64,000 nt of DNA from contig NZ_JAALLT010000001.1 of NCBI RefSeq assembly GCF_011059145.1, positions 231,250-295,249 on the forward strand, written 5' to 3'. The position numbers and the translations under genes are program-made. Positions 8,342-16,360 of the stretch are shown here, one piece after another. The notes below the pieces were generated by a model. It saw only the letters and a list, made by a program, of their open reading frames with translations. It searched no databases and was not told the origin of the DNA. Each line of letters opens with the position of its first letter. The stretch's first letter is position 1. Source of the DNA: Halalkalibaculum roseum. Lineage in GTDB: Bacteria; Bacteroidota; Rhodothermia; Balneolales; Balneolaceae.

Positions 8342-9523
8342 TTAGGCGATACCGGCTTTTTGCTGTTCGCAGACGTCTTCAACAGTTTGGGCAACTTGCT
8401 GGGCTACTCGCTTGTCGAAGGCACTGGGGATGATCTCCTCCGGGGTCGGATTCTCTACGCAATCGGCAATGGCATAGGCAGCAGCTACATACATGCGATA
8501 GGTGATATCACGCGTGCGGGCATTCAGGGCACCGCGAAACAGTCCCGGAAAGGCAAGAACGTTATTGATCTGGTTGGGGAAGTCAGAACGTCCGGTGGCT
8601 ATGATATTAGCACCCGCTTCATGTGCTTCCTCAGGCATGATTTCCGGTACGGGATTGGCCATGGCAAAAATTATGGGATTTTTCTTCATTCGTTTGATCA
8701 TTTCTCCGTTCAACACACCCGGAACCGATACACCGATAAAGACATCGGCATCTTCAAGAGCGTCACCCAGATCACCTTTCACGCGGCTATGGTTGGTCAG
8801 GCTGGCCATCTCTTTTTTGATCGGATTCATCTCACTGCGCCCGCGGTATAATGTTCCCCGGCTGTCGCACATGATGACTTCCTGAACTCCCACATGCTGA
8901 AGTAACTTTACGACTGCCACGCCGGCTGCCCCTGAACCGTTGATGACAATTTTCAGCTCATTCAGCTTCCTTCCCGTTACTCTCATGGCATTGATCATTC
9001 CGGCAAGCGTTACAACTGCGGTGCCATGCTGGTCATCGTGCATGACAGGAATATCCAGTTCCTCTTTAAGTCGCTCCTCAATTTCGAAGCATTTGGGAGC
9101 TCCAATATCCTCCAGGTTGATACCGCCATAGGTAGGAGCAATTGCTTTAACAGCGGTAATGATCTCTTCGGTATCCTGCGTATCCAGTACAACAGGCACG
9201 GCATCCACTTCAGCGAATTTTTTAAACAAAACGCATTTGCCTTCCATGACGGGGAGGGAGGCTTCCGGACCGATATTACCAAGTCCCAAAACGGCGGAGC
9301 CATCGCTTACAACAGCGACGCTATTCTTTTTCCAGGTATAATCGTATGCTTTCCTTCTGTTTTTTGAGATCTCCCGGCAGGGTTCGGCCACGCCCGGTGT
9401 ATAGGCTATACTTAAATCTTCACGGGTGTCCAACGGCATTTTAGACTCTATGGCTATCTTGCCGCCGTATTTTTTGTGCGCTTCTATAGATTGTTCGCCG
9501 TAATCATTCCTTTTAGAGGACAT
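8342..9523 (-). CDS. NAD(P)-dependent malic enzyme (decarboxylating malate dehydrogenase)
   Basis: Converts malate to pyruvate and CO2 with reduction of NAD(P). Visible motifs in order: [31 protein letters not shown], the metal/substrate block [12 protein letters not shown], a Rossmann stretch [15 protein letters not shown], and [19 protein letters not shown] near the C-terminus. At 393 aa it is the short form, lacking the phosphotransacetylase-like domain of E. coli MaeB. A Bacteroidetes-type -7 box lies about 40 bases upstream. Confidence 0.93.
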   Translation of the reverse strand: MSSKRNDYGEQSIEAHKKYGGKIAIESKMPLDTREDLSIAYTPGVAEPCREISKNRRKAYDYTWKKNSVAVVSDGSAVLGLGNIGPEASLPVMEGKCVLFKKFAEVDAVPVVLDTQDTEEIITAVKAIAPTYGGINLEDIGAPKCFEIEERLKEELDIPVMHDDQHGTAVVTLAGMINAMRVTGRKLNELKIVINGSGAAGVAVVKLLQHVGVQEVIMCDSRGTLYRGRSEMNPIKKEMASLTNHSRVKGDLGDALEDADVFIGVSVPGVLNGEMIKRMKKNPIIFAMANPVPEIMPEEAHEAGANIIATGRSDFPNQINNVLAFPGLFRGALNARTRDITYRMYVAAAYAIADCVENPTPEEIIPSAFDKRVAQQVAQTVEDVCEQQKAGIA

Positions 9524-9563
9524 ATAGTACTGTATTCAATTCTTTTTGGCCTTTGTGCAGGTG

Positions 9564-9571
9564 CAAAGGTA
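9564..9571 (-). promoter_or_regulatory. Possible -7 promoter box for malic enzyme
   Basis: On the minus strand this reads TACCTTTG, a match to the Bacteroidetes sigma-ABfr -7 consensus TAnnTTTG, about 40 bases upstream of the malic enzyme ATG. I found no convincing TTG at the expected -33 position, so the call is tentative. Confidence 0.4.
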
Positions 9572-9727
9572 AAGGTTTTAAAGTAACTGTGTGTTTAATA
9601 GTTCGTAAAATTAGGGCACGAAGGTAAGCTGCCTTTGTAAAGATTCTGTGAATGGACAGGTTATTATATAGCCGGTTAAATGGACTCTCTCTTGATCGGT
9701 TAATTGATGCTGTCGATGATATACTTG

Positions 9728-9766
9728 AAAAAAGGAAGGGAAGGCTAGAAAAATCTGCCTTCCCTT
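9728..9766 (-). terminator. Intrinsic terminator of the M1 peptidase gene
   Basis: A perfect 10-bp stem, AAGGGAAGGC (9736-9745) with GCCTTCCCTT (9757-9766), encloses an 11-base loop. Read on the minus strand the stem begins 7 bases after the peptidase stop codon and is followed by CC and a run of seven T. This is the best rho-independent terminator in the window. The rest of 9524-9773 shows no gene. Confidence 0.85.
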
Positions 9767-9773
9767 ATAATGA

Positions 9774-11684
9774 TTATTTGTCAGTGCTGAACTCGGTCAT
9801 TTTCTTTTCAACATTGAACACATTGTTATCCCTTTCAATATCAGCCAGGCGCTGTGAGGGATCAATTTCCAGACGCTTGATATCGGAAACCGGCCTGTCA
9901 ATTTTCAATGTGTAGGTTGGATATACCCAAGGCCAATCTTTTTTGACGGTTCGTTCAATTCCCGGATATTCGTCATTAGGTTTTTCTCCTCTCATAATGC
10001 GCAGCGGCATATAGAAGAGTTCTTTGGAACCGTCATTATATTCTACCATCAGATCTATGGGCATTGGGGTAAGGTCAAAACGTTTGAGGGTGACGTAGGT
10101 CTCATCATTCTGCCCGGCTACGGTACTGATACCATAGTCAATGGTTTTGGTGCTTTCTATGAAATACTGGTAGTACCAGTCGAGCACCATGCCGGACTGC
10201 TCTTCCATGACCCGGAGGAAATCTCTACCGTCCGGATGTTTGAATTTCCAGACTTCAAAGTAACGCTTCATTCCCTTATCGAAGTTCTCATTGCCTATGA
10301 TGTATCGCAGCTGGTTCAGAAATACAGCGCCCGTGGAGTAGGATGCCGTACCGTAGGCCCCATTAGTATGGTAGTGGTCGGCATGGGTATCCAAGGCTTC
10401 AAAGGTACCATTTCTTTGACGATTCAAATAGCTGGCGTAAGAGCTACCGTGCGGATTAGACATGCGTGGCCGCTCAAACAGGTGTTGCATGGTCAGTGCC
10501 GATGCATAGGTAGTAAACCCTTCATCCATCCAAGGGTAACGGCTTTCATTGGTGGCAAGAACGGCGTAGTACCACATGTGTATCAGTTCATGAACCGTGA
10601 CACCCACGAGGCTTCTGAGCGAACGATTGCCGGTGATCAACGTGCCCATGGGATATTCCATCCCACCGTCGCCTCCCTGGATCACACTGAATTTATCATA
10701 GGGGTATTTACCAAAGTTCTCACTCATGAACTGAAAGGCCTGAGCAGTATATTCCGGCAGCTGCTTCCAATTAGCCAGCAGTTCTTCCTGACGTTCACTG
10801 TCGGAATTGGTGGCTACAGGATCTCTCTGGTAGAAGAAGTGCAGCATGGGTCCATTTGGAACCTGTTTTGTAGTATGAACATAGTCAGGATCGGCGCCCC
10901 ACATAAAATCATGTACGTTTTCAGCTCTCCATCTCCACGTCAGTTTCTCTGAATCAGGGCGTTCTACCTCAGATCCTTCCTCTTCATATCCATGACCTAT
11001 CTGCTGAGGGTTTTGCAGGTGACCGGTGCTGCCGATTACATAAGACGAATCGATGGTAATATTTACTTCAAAGTCTCCCCAAACCCCGTGAAATTCACGT
11101 CCGATGTATGGGTTGGGATGCCAGCCGTCTTCATCATATTCCGAAATTTTGGGGTACCACTGGCTCATGGAGAATTCTACGCCTTCCGCGTTGGCCCAGC
11201 CCGAACGTCGTATCTGCCGGGGGACCTGACTGTTAAACTCCATCTCGAATACGGTACTCTCGCCGGGAAGGATGGGTTCGTTCAAGGTCACTTCCAGAAT
11301 GGTTCCGTCCACCACATACTCAACCGCTTCCCCGTTCTGGGTCAGCGAGTTTATCTTATGGTACCCGATTTCATCATCCGGCAGCTTATAGATGCGATCT
11401 CTGACTCTTCTGTCAGGATCCTGAATGGTGCGTGACCTGACATCCATCATGCTCATTGGCTGAAAAGCATTAAAGTAAAGGTGATAAAATACCCGTTTCA
11501 GCGTGTCGGGTGAATTATTGTAATAGGTTAGCTTTTGTGAACCGGTGAATTGGTGGTTCGGGGCATCGACGTCAATATCCATCTGGTATTCTACCCGCTG
11601 TTGCCAGTAATCTCTGCCTTGGGAGTACGATGTTGAGATAAATAATGAAGAAATAAGAAATAGAAAGACGAATCTGAGCTTCAT
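9774..11684 (-). CDS. Secreted M1-family metallopeptidase (aminopeptidase)
   Basis: Starts with a signal peptide (MKLRFVFLFLISSLFISTSYSQ), so it acts outside the cytoplasm. The zinc site is complete: His365, Glu366 and His369 in VHELIHMW, and Glu388 in WMDEGFTTY, giving HEXXH-x18-E. The upstream GGDGGMEYP matches the GxMEN exopeptidase motif with Tyr in place of Asn. The N-terminal 300 residues are the beta-rich saddle domain. At 636 aa it lacks the long C-terminal helical domain of PepN. Likely to release N-terminal residues from peptides. Confidence 0.88.
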   Translation of the reverse strand: MKLRFVFLFLISSLFISTSYSQGRDYWQQRVEYQMDIDVDAPNHQFTGSQKLTYYNNSPDTLKRVFYHLYFNAFQPMSMMDVRSRTIQDPDRRVRDRIYKLPDDEIGYHKINSLTQNGEAVEYVVDGTILEVTLNEPILPGESTVFEMEFNSQVPRQIRRSGWANAEGVEFSMSQWYPKISEYDEDGWHPNPYIGREFHGVWGDFEVNITIDSSYVIGSTGHLQNPQQIGHGYEEEGSEVERPDSEKLTWRWRAENVHDFMWGADPDYVHTTKQVPNGPMLHFFYQRDPVATNSDSERQEELLANWKQLPEYTAQAFQFMSENFGKYPYDKFSVIQGGDGGMEYPMGTLITGNRSLRSLVGVTVHELIHMWYYAVLATNESRYPWMDEGFTTYASALTMQHLFERPRMSNPHGSSYASYLNRQRNGTFEALDTHADHYHTNGAYGTASYSTGAVFLNQLRYIIGNENFDKGMKRYFEVWKFKHPDGRDFLRVMEEQSGMVLDWYYQYFIESTKTIDYGISTVAGQNDETYVTLKRFDLTPMPIDLMVEYNDGSKELFYMPLRIMRGEKPNDEYPGIERTVKKDWPWVYPTYTLKIDRPVSDIKRLEIDPSQRLADIERDNNVFNVEKKMTEFSTDK

Positions 11685-11697
11685 AACAGGTTAAATA

Positions 11698-11718
11698 ATT
11701 AGGATTTAGGAATTAGGA
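11698..11718. repeat. Three heptads upstream of the M1 peptidase
   Basis: ATTAGGA, TTTAGGA, ATTAGGA run without a gap. This is a short member of the 7-bp-period class and lies in the 5' leader region of the peptidase gene. Confidence 0.5.
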
Positions 11719-11789
11719 ATGGTTCTTCAGTTGGGTAATGACAAACAGAAGAATATCTGAGTAGTCATATAAATCAGGGTAATCCGTGA

Positions 11790-12398
11790 TTAAAAACTGT
11801 TCCTGCTTGCAAAGGCACGGCTGAGTGTTGCTTCATCAATAAATTCAAGCTCAGTACCCATCGGGATGCCGTAGGCTATACGCGTGACATCGATTTCATC
11901 GAAGGGTTTCAGCAGCTTGTTGATATAGTAGGAAGTTGCCTCGCCTTCTGAATCGGGGTTAAGTGCCAGTATCACCTCATGAATGGGTTCCTCATCATTA
12001 TTGACACGGGCCATGAGTTCCTTAATGCGCACATCATCCGGACCGATATTGTCAAGAGGAGAGATGGCCCCTCCGAGAACGTGATATTTTCCTTTGTATT
12101 CGTTAGTCTTTTCGATGAGGAAGACATCCTGTGACTCTTCAACCACACAAATCTTGGTGCCGTCACGTTTTACGTTTTCACAGATAGAGCAGGGATCATT
12201 GTCACTGATCACCCCACAGATCGAACAGCGGGTAATCTTTTTTTTAAGATTTACCAGTGCATCGGCAATCTTGGTAACAAATTCTTCATCCTGCTTTAGT
12301 AGATAAAGGGCAATACGCCGGGCAGATTTTCGTCCGGTCCCGGGCAGCTTGGCCAGTTGTTCAATGGCCTGTTCCAGAATTTCTGAAGTTCCTTGCAT
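11790..12398 (-). CDS. recR: Recombination mediator protein RecR
   Basis: With RecF and RecO it loads RecA on gapped DNA. The N-terminal helix-hairpin-helix (LAKLPGTGRKSARRIALYLL) is followed by a C4 zinc finger, CSICGVISDNDPCSIC, and a Toprim domain with VVEESQDVFLIE and ALNPDSEGEAT. Length 202 aa is normal. The order dnaX, ybaB, recR is the classic arrangement, all on the minus strand. Confidence 0.95.
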   Translation of the reverse strand: MQGTSEILEQAIEQLAKLPGTGRKSARRIALYLLKQDEEFVTKIADALVNLKKKITRCSICGVISDNDPCSICENVKRDGTKICVVEESQDVFLIEKTNEYKGKYHVLGGAISPLDNIGPDDVRIKELMARVNNDEEPIHEVILALNPDSEGEATSYYINKLLKPFDEIDVTRIAYGIPMGTELEFIDEATLSRAFASRNSF

Positions 12399-12408
12399 GT
12401 AGAAATGG

Positions 12409-12471
12409 TGAATTTTGAGTGTTGAATGTTGAATGGAATAGCCAATTCAACATTTAGTATTCAACATCAAA
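12409..12471. repeat. Nine contiguous heptads forming a hairpin between ybaB and recR
   Basis: The whole 63 bases divide into nine 7-mers: TGAATTT, TGAGTGT, TGAATGT, TGAATGG, AATAGCC, AATTCAA, CATTTAG, TATTCAA, CATCAAA. The first four are roughly the reverse complement of the last four, so the RNA can fold with AATGTTGAATGG pairing to CCAATTCAACATT. It lies between two genes of one operon, where it could influence processing or relative expression. Confidence 0.7.
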
Positions 12472-12478
12472 AAATAAT

Positions 12479-12820
12479 TTAAAGTCCCAGTTTGCTGAGG
12501 TCCATGCCCGGAATACCTCCGCCCGGCATCATTCCTTTATAGGCATCCTGCATTTTCTCCTGTGCGGCTTCTTCAGCTTTTTCGAGGGCCTTATTGACGC
12601 CTGCAACAACCAGGTCTTCCAGCATTTCAGCATCTTCAGGATCAATAACGTCCTTATCCAGTTTTATGCTGAGTATCTTACGCTTGCCGTTAGCCTTTAC
12701 TTTAACCATTCCGCCACCGGCTTCAGCTTCCACCTCTACCTTTTCAAGTTCTTCTTGTGCTTCCTGCACCTTCGATTGCAGTTCGGAGATCTTTCCAAAC
12801 ATATCTGCCATATTCTTCAT
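12479..12820 (-). CDS. ybaB: Nucleoid-associated protein of the YbaB/EbfC family
   Basis: Small DNA-binding protein, 113 aa, that forms dimers shaped like a tweezer in known homologues. MFGKISELQSKVQEAQEEL forms the N-terminal helix, and AEAGGGMVKVKANGKRKILSIKLD is the family's conserved strand region. The C-terminus is rich in glycine and methionine (GMMPGGGIPGM). It lies between dnaX and recR, as in many bacteria. Confidence 0.93.
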   Translation of the reverse strand: MKNMADMFGKISELQSKVQEAQEELEKVEVEAEAGGGMVKVKANGKRKILSIKLDKDVIDPEDAEMLEDLVVAGVNKALEKAEEAAQEKMQDAYKGMMPGGGIPGMDLSKLGL

Positions 12821-12911
12821 AATTGTGTACTGATTAAGTTTCGGTTCATTAACAAATGCTATCCCGCGAAACTATCCGTGCCGGGATAGGCAAAAGATTA
12901 TAATATTGTTG

Positions 12912-14867
12912 TTATTGATTGAGATTGTAATCCAGTTCGGCTCCAAAGAGCTCCACCAGCTTCTTAATTTTTGGGTCACGTTCCTGTAATGCCTTGAAAC
13001 GCTCATAAGGGCTCATTGATTCCTCAGTATCCTTTTCGGTCTTTTGAACGATACACTTGAGTCTCAGAAATACCCCGACTTCTTCTTCTAAAACCTTTGC
13101 CAACCGCTTTTTATTTTCTTCAAGGATCTTTTTAGCGAAATCATCGCTGCACCTGAGCGTAAGTTCACGGTTTTTGAGGGAGACAGGATCCATGCGTTGC
13201 ATCTGGAAGTAGAGCATTTGCTGAACCTTGGAACGCAGCGTTTCTACATAAGCCGGCCAGGCTTCTTTCACTTCATTGAGGCTGACATTCTTAGGCGGCT
13301 CTTGTACTGCTACTTCAGGCTCCTCGGCAGACGATTGCTGTGGTTTGTTCTCCGTACCGTTTACTGAGGGTTCTTTATTCTTGCAGTTTCCGAGAGAGGG
13401 TTCTCCGAAAAAGTTCTGGTAATCAGAAGCCGGGCGTTCTGCAGAGCCGGTATTGCTATTAGGATTGTTCGCTGCCGGATGTTTTGGTTCACTTACGCCG
13501 TTCTTGGAATTGTTACCGTCATCATCATTTGATAGGGGTTCTGCCTGTCCATTTTGACCCGCTTGTGTTTTCTCAACAGGGGATTCACCGGTATTTTTGG
13601 GGTTGGGGACACTTTGTTCGGTCTGAGAGTAGGCATCGTCAGTGGGCAATGGTTCTTTTGCCGAAGATTGCTGCTCCTTTTGGGGACTTTCGGTGGAGTT
13701 TGACGAATTTGTGGACCCGGATTCGGTTGTTTTTACCAGCTGCCCGTTACTGAGCTTTTTTTTTAAATCATTTAAATCTGAAATCAACGCATTCAGGTTG
13801 CGAGTCCGCTCCATGTGGATGAGCTTAAGAAGCGTTATTTCAAAAAGTATCTTGGGTTGATGGGCTTCTTTAATCTTATACTGGGCTTCATTGACGATAT
13901 GCAACATGCGCATCAAGTCGTCATCAGAAAAATCATTTGAAGCGGTTTTATAACGTTCTTTGGTGTCTTTGGACGCTTCCACCAGGTGCATCTTCTCCGA
14001 ATTTTTTGCAACATACAGGTTTCGGATGTGCTCGGTGAGTCCGATTAAAAACTCCTGGATGTCATATCCCTCTTGGAGCAACTCATTGATCAGCTCAAGA
14101 CCGGTGGCAGAATTTTGCGATTCAACGGCATCCATAAACTGGAACATACGTTCTTTACTGACCACATTGAGGGCCCTGAGCAACTCATCATGCTCAATAT
14201 CGGTGCCGCAAAAAGCAATGGCTTGGTCCATCAGTCCAAGAGCATCCCGAAGGGCACCGTCGGCCTTTTTGGCGATGACATGCAGTGATTCGTGATCAAT
14301 CTGAATTCCTTCATTTTGAGCTACCGTTTCCAGTCGGGAGACGATCTCATCTATACTGATTCGCTTGAAATCAAAGCGTTGTACGCGTGATAGTATGGTA
14401 GGAAGTACCTTGTGAGGCTCTGTGGTAGCAAAAATAAAAATTACATGATCGGGGGGCTCTTCCAGGGTTTTGAGCAGGGCATTGAAGGCTGCCTTGCTAA
14501 GCATGTGAACCTCATCGATGATGTAGATCTTATAGCGCCCATTCTGCGGTGGAATGCGCACCCGTTCCCTCAGGTCCCTGATATCGTCAACCCCGTTATT
14601 CGAAGCTGCATCGATCTCTATCACATTCAGGGTCTGGTTTAGCGACTCACCATCAACTTCATCTTCGATACTGTTAACTGTCCGGGCTAGGACCCTTGCC
14701 ATGGTTGTTTTACCCACGCCTCTGGGACCACAGAACATGTAGGCATGTGCCAGACGGTTCTGTTTGATGGCATTTTTGAGGGTATCGCTCACATGATGCT
14801 GAGAGACGATATCGTCAAAAGTGCGGGGCCGGTACGTACGGGTTAAAGCGCGATAGTTGTCAGACAT
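12912..14867 (-). CDS. dnaX: DNA polymerase III subunit tau (and probably gamma)
   Basis: Clamp-loader ATPase. Walker A GPRGVGKTT (residues 47-55), Walker B IIDEVHMLS, sensor region FATTEPHKVLPTILSRVQ. Residues about 375-520 are a low-complexity linker rich in Ser, Asn, Glu and Pro, and the last 130 residues form the tau-specific C-terminus. Two features are odd. The four zinc-module cysteines normally found between the Walker A helix and the VIEIDAASNNG block are missing. Codons 368-371 read TTA AAA AAA AAG, a nine-A run with stops in both other frames, which could yield a gamma form of about 373 aa. Confidence 0.95.
   Translation of the reverse strand: MSDNYRALTRTYRPRTFDDIVSQHHVSDTLKNAIKQNRLAHAYMFCGPRGVGKTTMARVLARTVNSIEDEVDGESLNQTLNVIEIDAASNNGVDDIRDLRERVRIPPQNGRYKIYIIDEVHMLSKAAFNALLKTLEEPPDHVIFIFATTEPHKVLPTILSRVQRFDFKRISIDEIVSRLETVAQNEGIQIDHESLHVIAKKADGALRDALGLMDQAIAFCGTDIEHDELLRALNVVSKERMFQFMDAVESQNSATGLELINELLQEGYDIQEFLIGLTEHIRNLYVAKNSEKMHLVEASKDTKERYKTASNDFSDDDLMRMLHIVNEAQYKIKEAHQPKILFEITLLKLIHMERTRNLNALISDLNDLKKKLSNGQLVKTTESGSTNSSNSTESPQKEQQSSAKEPLPTDDAYSQTEQSVPNPKNTGESPVEKTQAGQNGQAEPLSNDDDGNNSKNGVSEPKHPAANNPNSNTGSAERPASDYQNFFGEPSLGNCKNKEPSVNGTENKPQQSSAEEPEVAVQEPPKNVSLNEVKEAWPAYVETLRSKVQQMLYFQMQRMDPVSLKNRELTLRCSDDFAKKILEENKKRLAKVLEEEVGVFLRLKCIVQKTEKDTEESMSPYERFKALQERDPKIKKLVELFGAELDYNLNQ
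13756..13764 (-). other. Nine-A slippery run in dnaX
   Basis: On the coding strand nine consecutive A cover the last base of codon 368 through the second base of codon 371. A -1 shift gives Lys-Ala-Gln-stop (373-aa product). A +1 shift gives Ser-Ser-Val-Thr-Gly-Ser-Trp-stop (377 aa). Thermus thermophilus dnaX makes its gamma subunit at a nine-A run and E. coli at A AAA AAG, so the position and sequence both fit. I saw no strong downstream hairpin. Confidence 0.65.
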
Positions 14868-15050
14868 CTGGGCTCGTTATTGAGCGTTTTTGTTACCAGT
14901 AATCAATTAAATAATGTACAAAAAGTGAAGGCCAATTTCGTAAAGAATTGTAGAAAAACGGGACAAATGAATCCTTTGTGACTACAGGATTTTATGAAAC
15001 GAAACTACAGATGCTGACTCCCGGATAAATCTCTTTGCCCTGTTGTTTCC

Positions 15051-16136
15051 TCAGGCTGTTTTTCGTTCGGCCATTACCTGTCGGGGAATTGCTTCGTAAG
15101 TTTCTCCTTCGTCCAGGATAATGAACTCTTCAGGACTCAAATTGTGTTTCTTTTTGGCTTTCTCAAGGTCTTCGCGGGGTTCGCTCATACCGTCATCTGC
15201 AAGCGGGAAGGTACCAAAGTGCATCCCTATACTGGTTCCGGCATCGATATCCCGATGAATTAGTACGGCTTCTTCGGGATTCACATGAATGGGACGCATA
15301 AACCAACGGGGGCGGTAGGCACCTATGGGTATAAGGGCGACATCAATAGATTTGAACTTTGCACCGATCTTCTTGAAAAATCCATCGTAGCCGGTATCGC
15401 CGGCAAAATAAATGGTAGAGGAGGGAGCCTCCAGAACATAGCCGCACCATAAGGTTTTGTCACGATCGGTAAGTCCCCGGCCGGAAAAATGCTGGGCCGG
15501 AACCGAAGAGATGGACAGCATATCACTGATTTCCTTCTTGTTCCACCAGTCCATCTCCTCCGTTTTCTCAATTCCCAGCTGATTCAAATATTCAGAGACG
15601 CCCAACGGCACTATAAATTGCGGATCAAAAGCTTTCTTAAGAGCCCTGACGGTGTTTTTATCGAGATGATCATAGTGGTTGTGACTGATCAGAACAAGGT
15701 CAATCTCCGGCAGATCCTTAAAATCAATACCGGGAGGCCGCATTCGTTTAGGCCCGGTCCACTGAAAGGGGCTTGCACGTAAACTCCAAACAGGATCAGT
15801 TAAAATGTTTATGCCATCCACCTGAATCAAAAAGGTGGCATGGTTCACAAAAGTGATATGTACATCTTCGTAGCCATTACGGGCGTGGGTAATCGTACCA
15901 AACTCGGTATGCTCTTCGGAAAGTTTTTCCCATACACCAGGATCACCGCTCAGTGCCCATTTGATGATGTCTTTAAATCCACGAGCTTTAATACCGTCAA
16001 GATTGCGGAAGGTTTTACCATTAAAATGTCCGGATTTGGGTCCTTTGTAAGAAGGTGCTTTAATAATGAAATCCACAACATAGGTTGCGAAGATTAGCAG
16101 CACCACAGCTGCCAGAAACGAAATTAAAAAAATCAT
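15051..16136 (-). CDS. Membrane-anchored metallo-beta-lactamase-fold hydrolase (NAPE-PLD-like)
   Basis: The first 25 residues are a single hydrophobic anchor (FLISFLAAVVLLIFATYVV), so the catalytic domain is probably attached to the inner membrane. The metal motif is ISHNHYDHLD (HxHxDH), followed by FAGDTGYDGF and GMHFGTFPLADD with further ligands. The overall pattern, including HATFLIQVDGINILTDPVW, resembles the N-acyl-phosphatidylethanolamine phospholipase D/UlaG-like branch. The substrate cannot be read from the sequence. The 183 bases between it and dnaX hold no gene. Confidence 0.8.
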   Translation of the reverse strand: MIFLISFLAAVVLLIFATYVVDFIIKAPSYKGPKSGHFNGKTFRNLDGIKARGFKDIIKWALSGDPGVWEKLSEEHTEFGTITHARNGYEDVHITFVNHATFLIQVDGINILTDPVWSLRASPFQWTGPKRMRPPGIDFKDLPEIDLVLISHNHYDHLDKNTVRALKKAFDPQFIVPLGVSEYLNQLGIEKTEEMDWWNKKEISDMLSISSVPAQHFSGRGLTDRDKTLWCGYVLEAPSSTIYFAGDTGYDGFFKKIGAKFKSIDVALIPIGAYRPRWFMRPIHVNPEEAVLIHRDIDAGTSIGMHFGTFPLADDGMSEPREDLEKAKKKHNLSPEEFIILDEGETYEAIPRQVMAERKTA

Positions 16137-16360
16137 TTGATGCTACAATTGTTCAAAAATACTGCAAAACGTTAAACTGAATAATAACCACTAAGGTTTC
16201 AAGATTATTTTCCGGTCATCTTCGAAGCCAAAATTTGCGCTATTATCTTATCTGCTTAAAGGCCGAGAACCGGCGTTTGTTTCGCCTGTTTAATGAAAGC
16301 CCTAAAATTCTGGTGTGATAACTGCCAATAGCACAATTTATTGCGGCAATGAATACTGCT

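Noticed and set aside
9652-9915. 87-codon plus-strand open frame
   Set aside because: It runs through the intrinsic terminator and into the antisense strand of the M1 peptidase; no motif.
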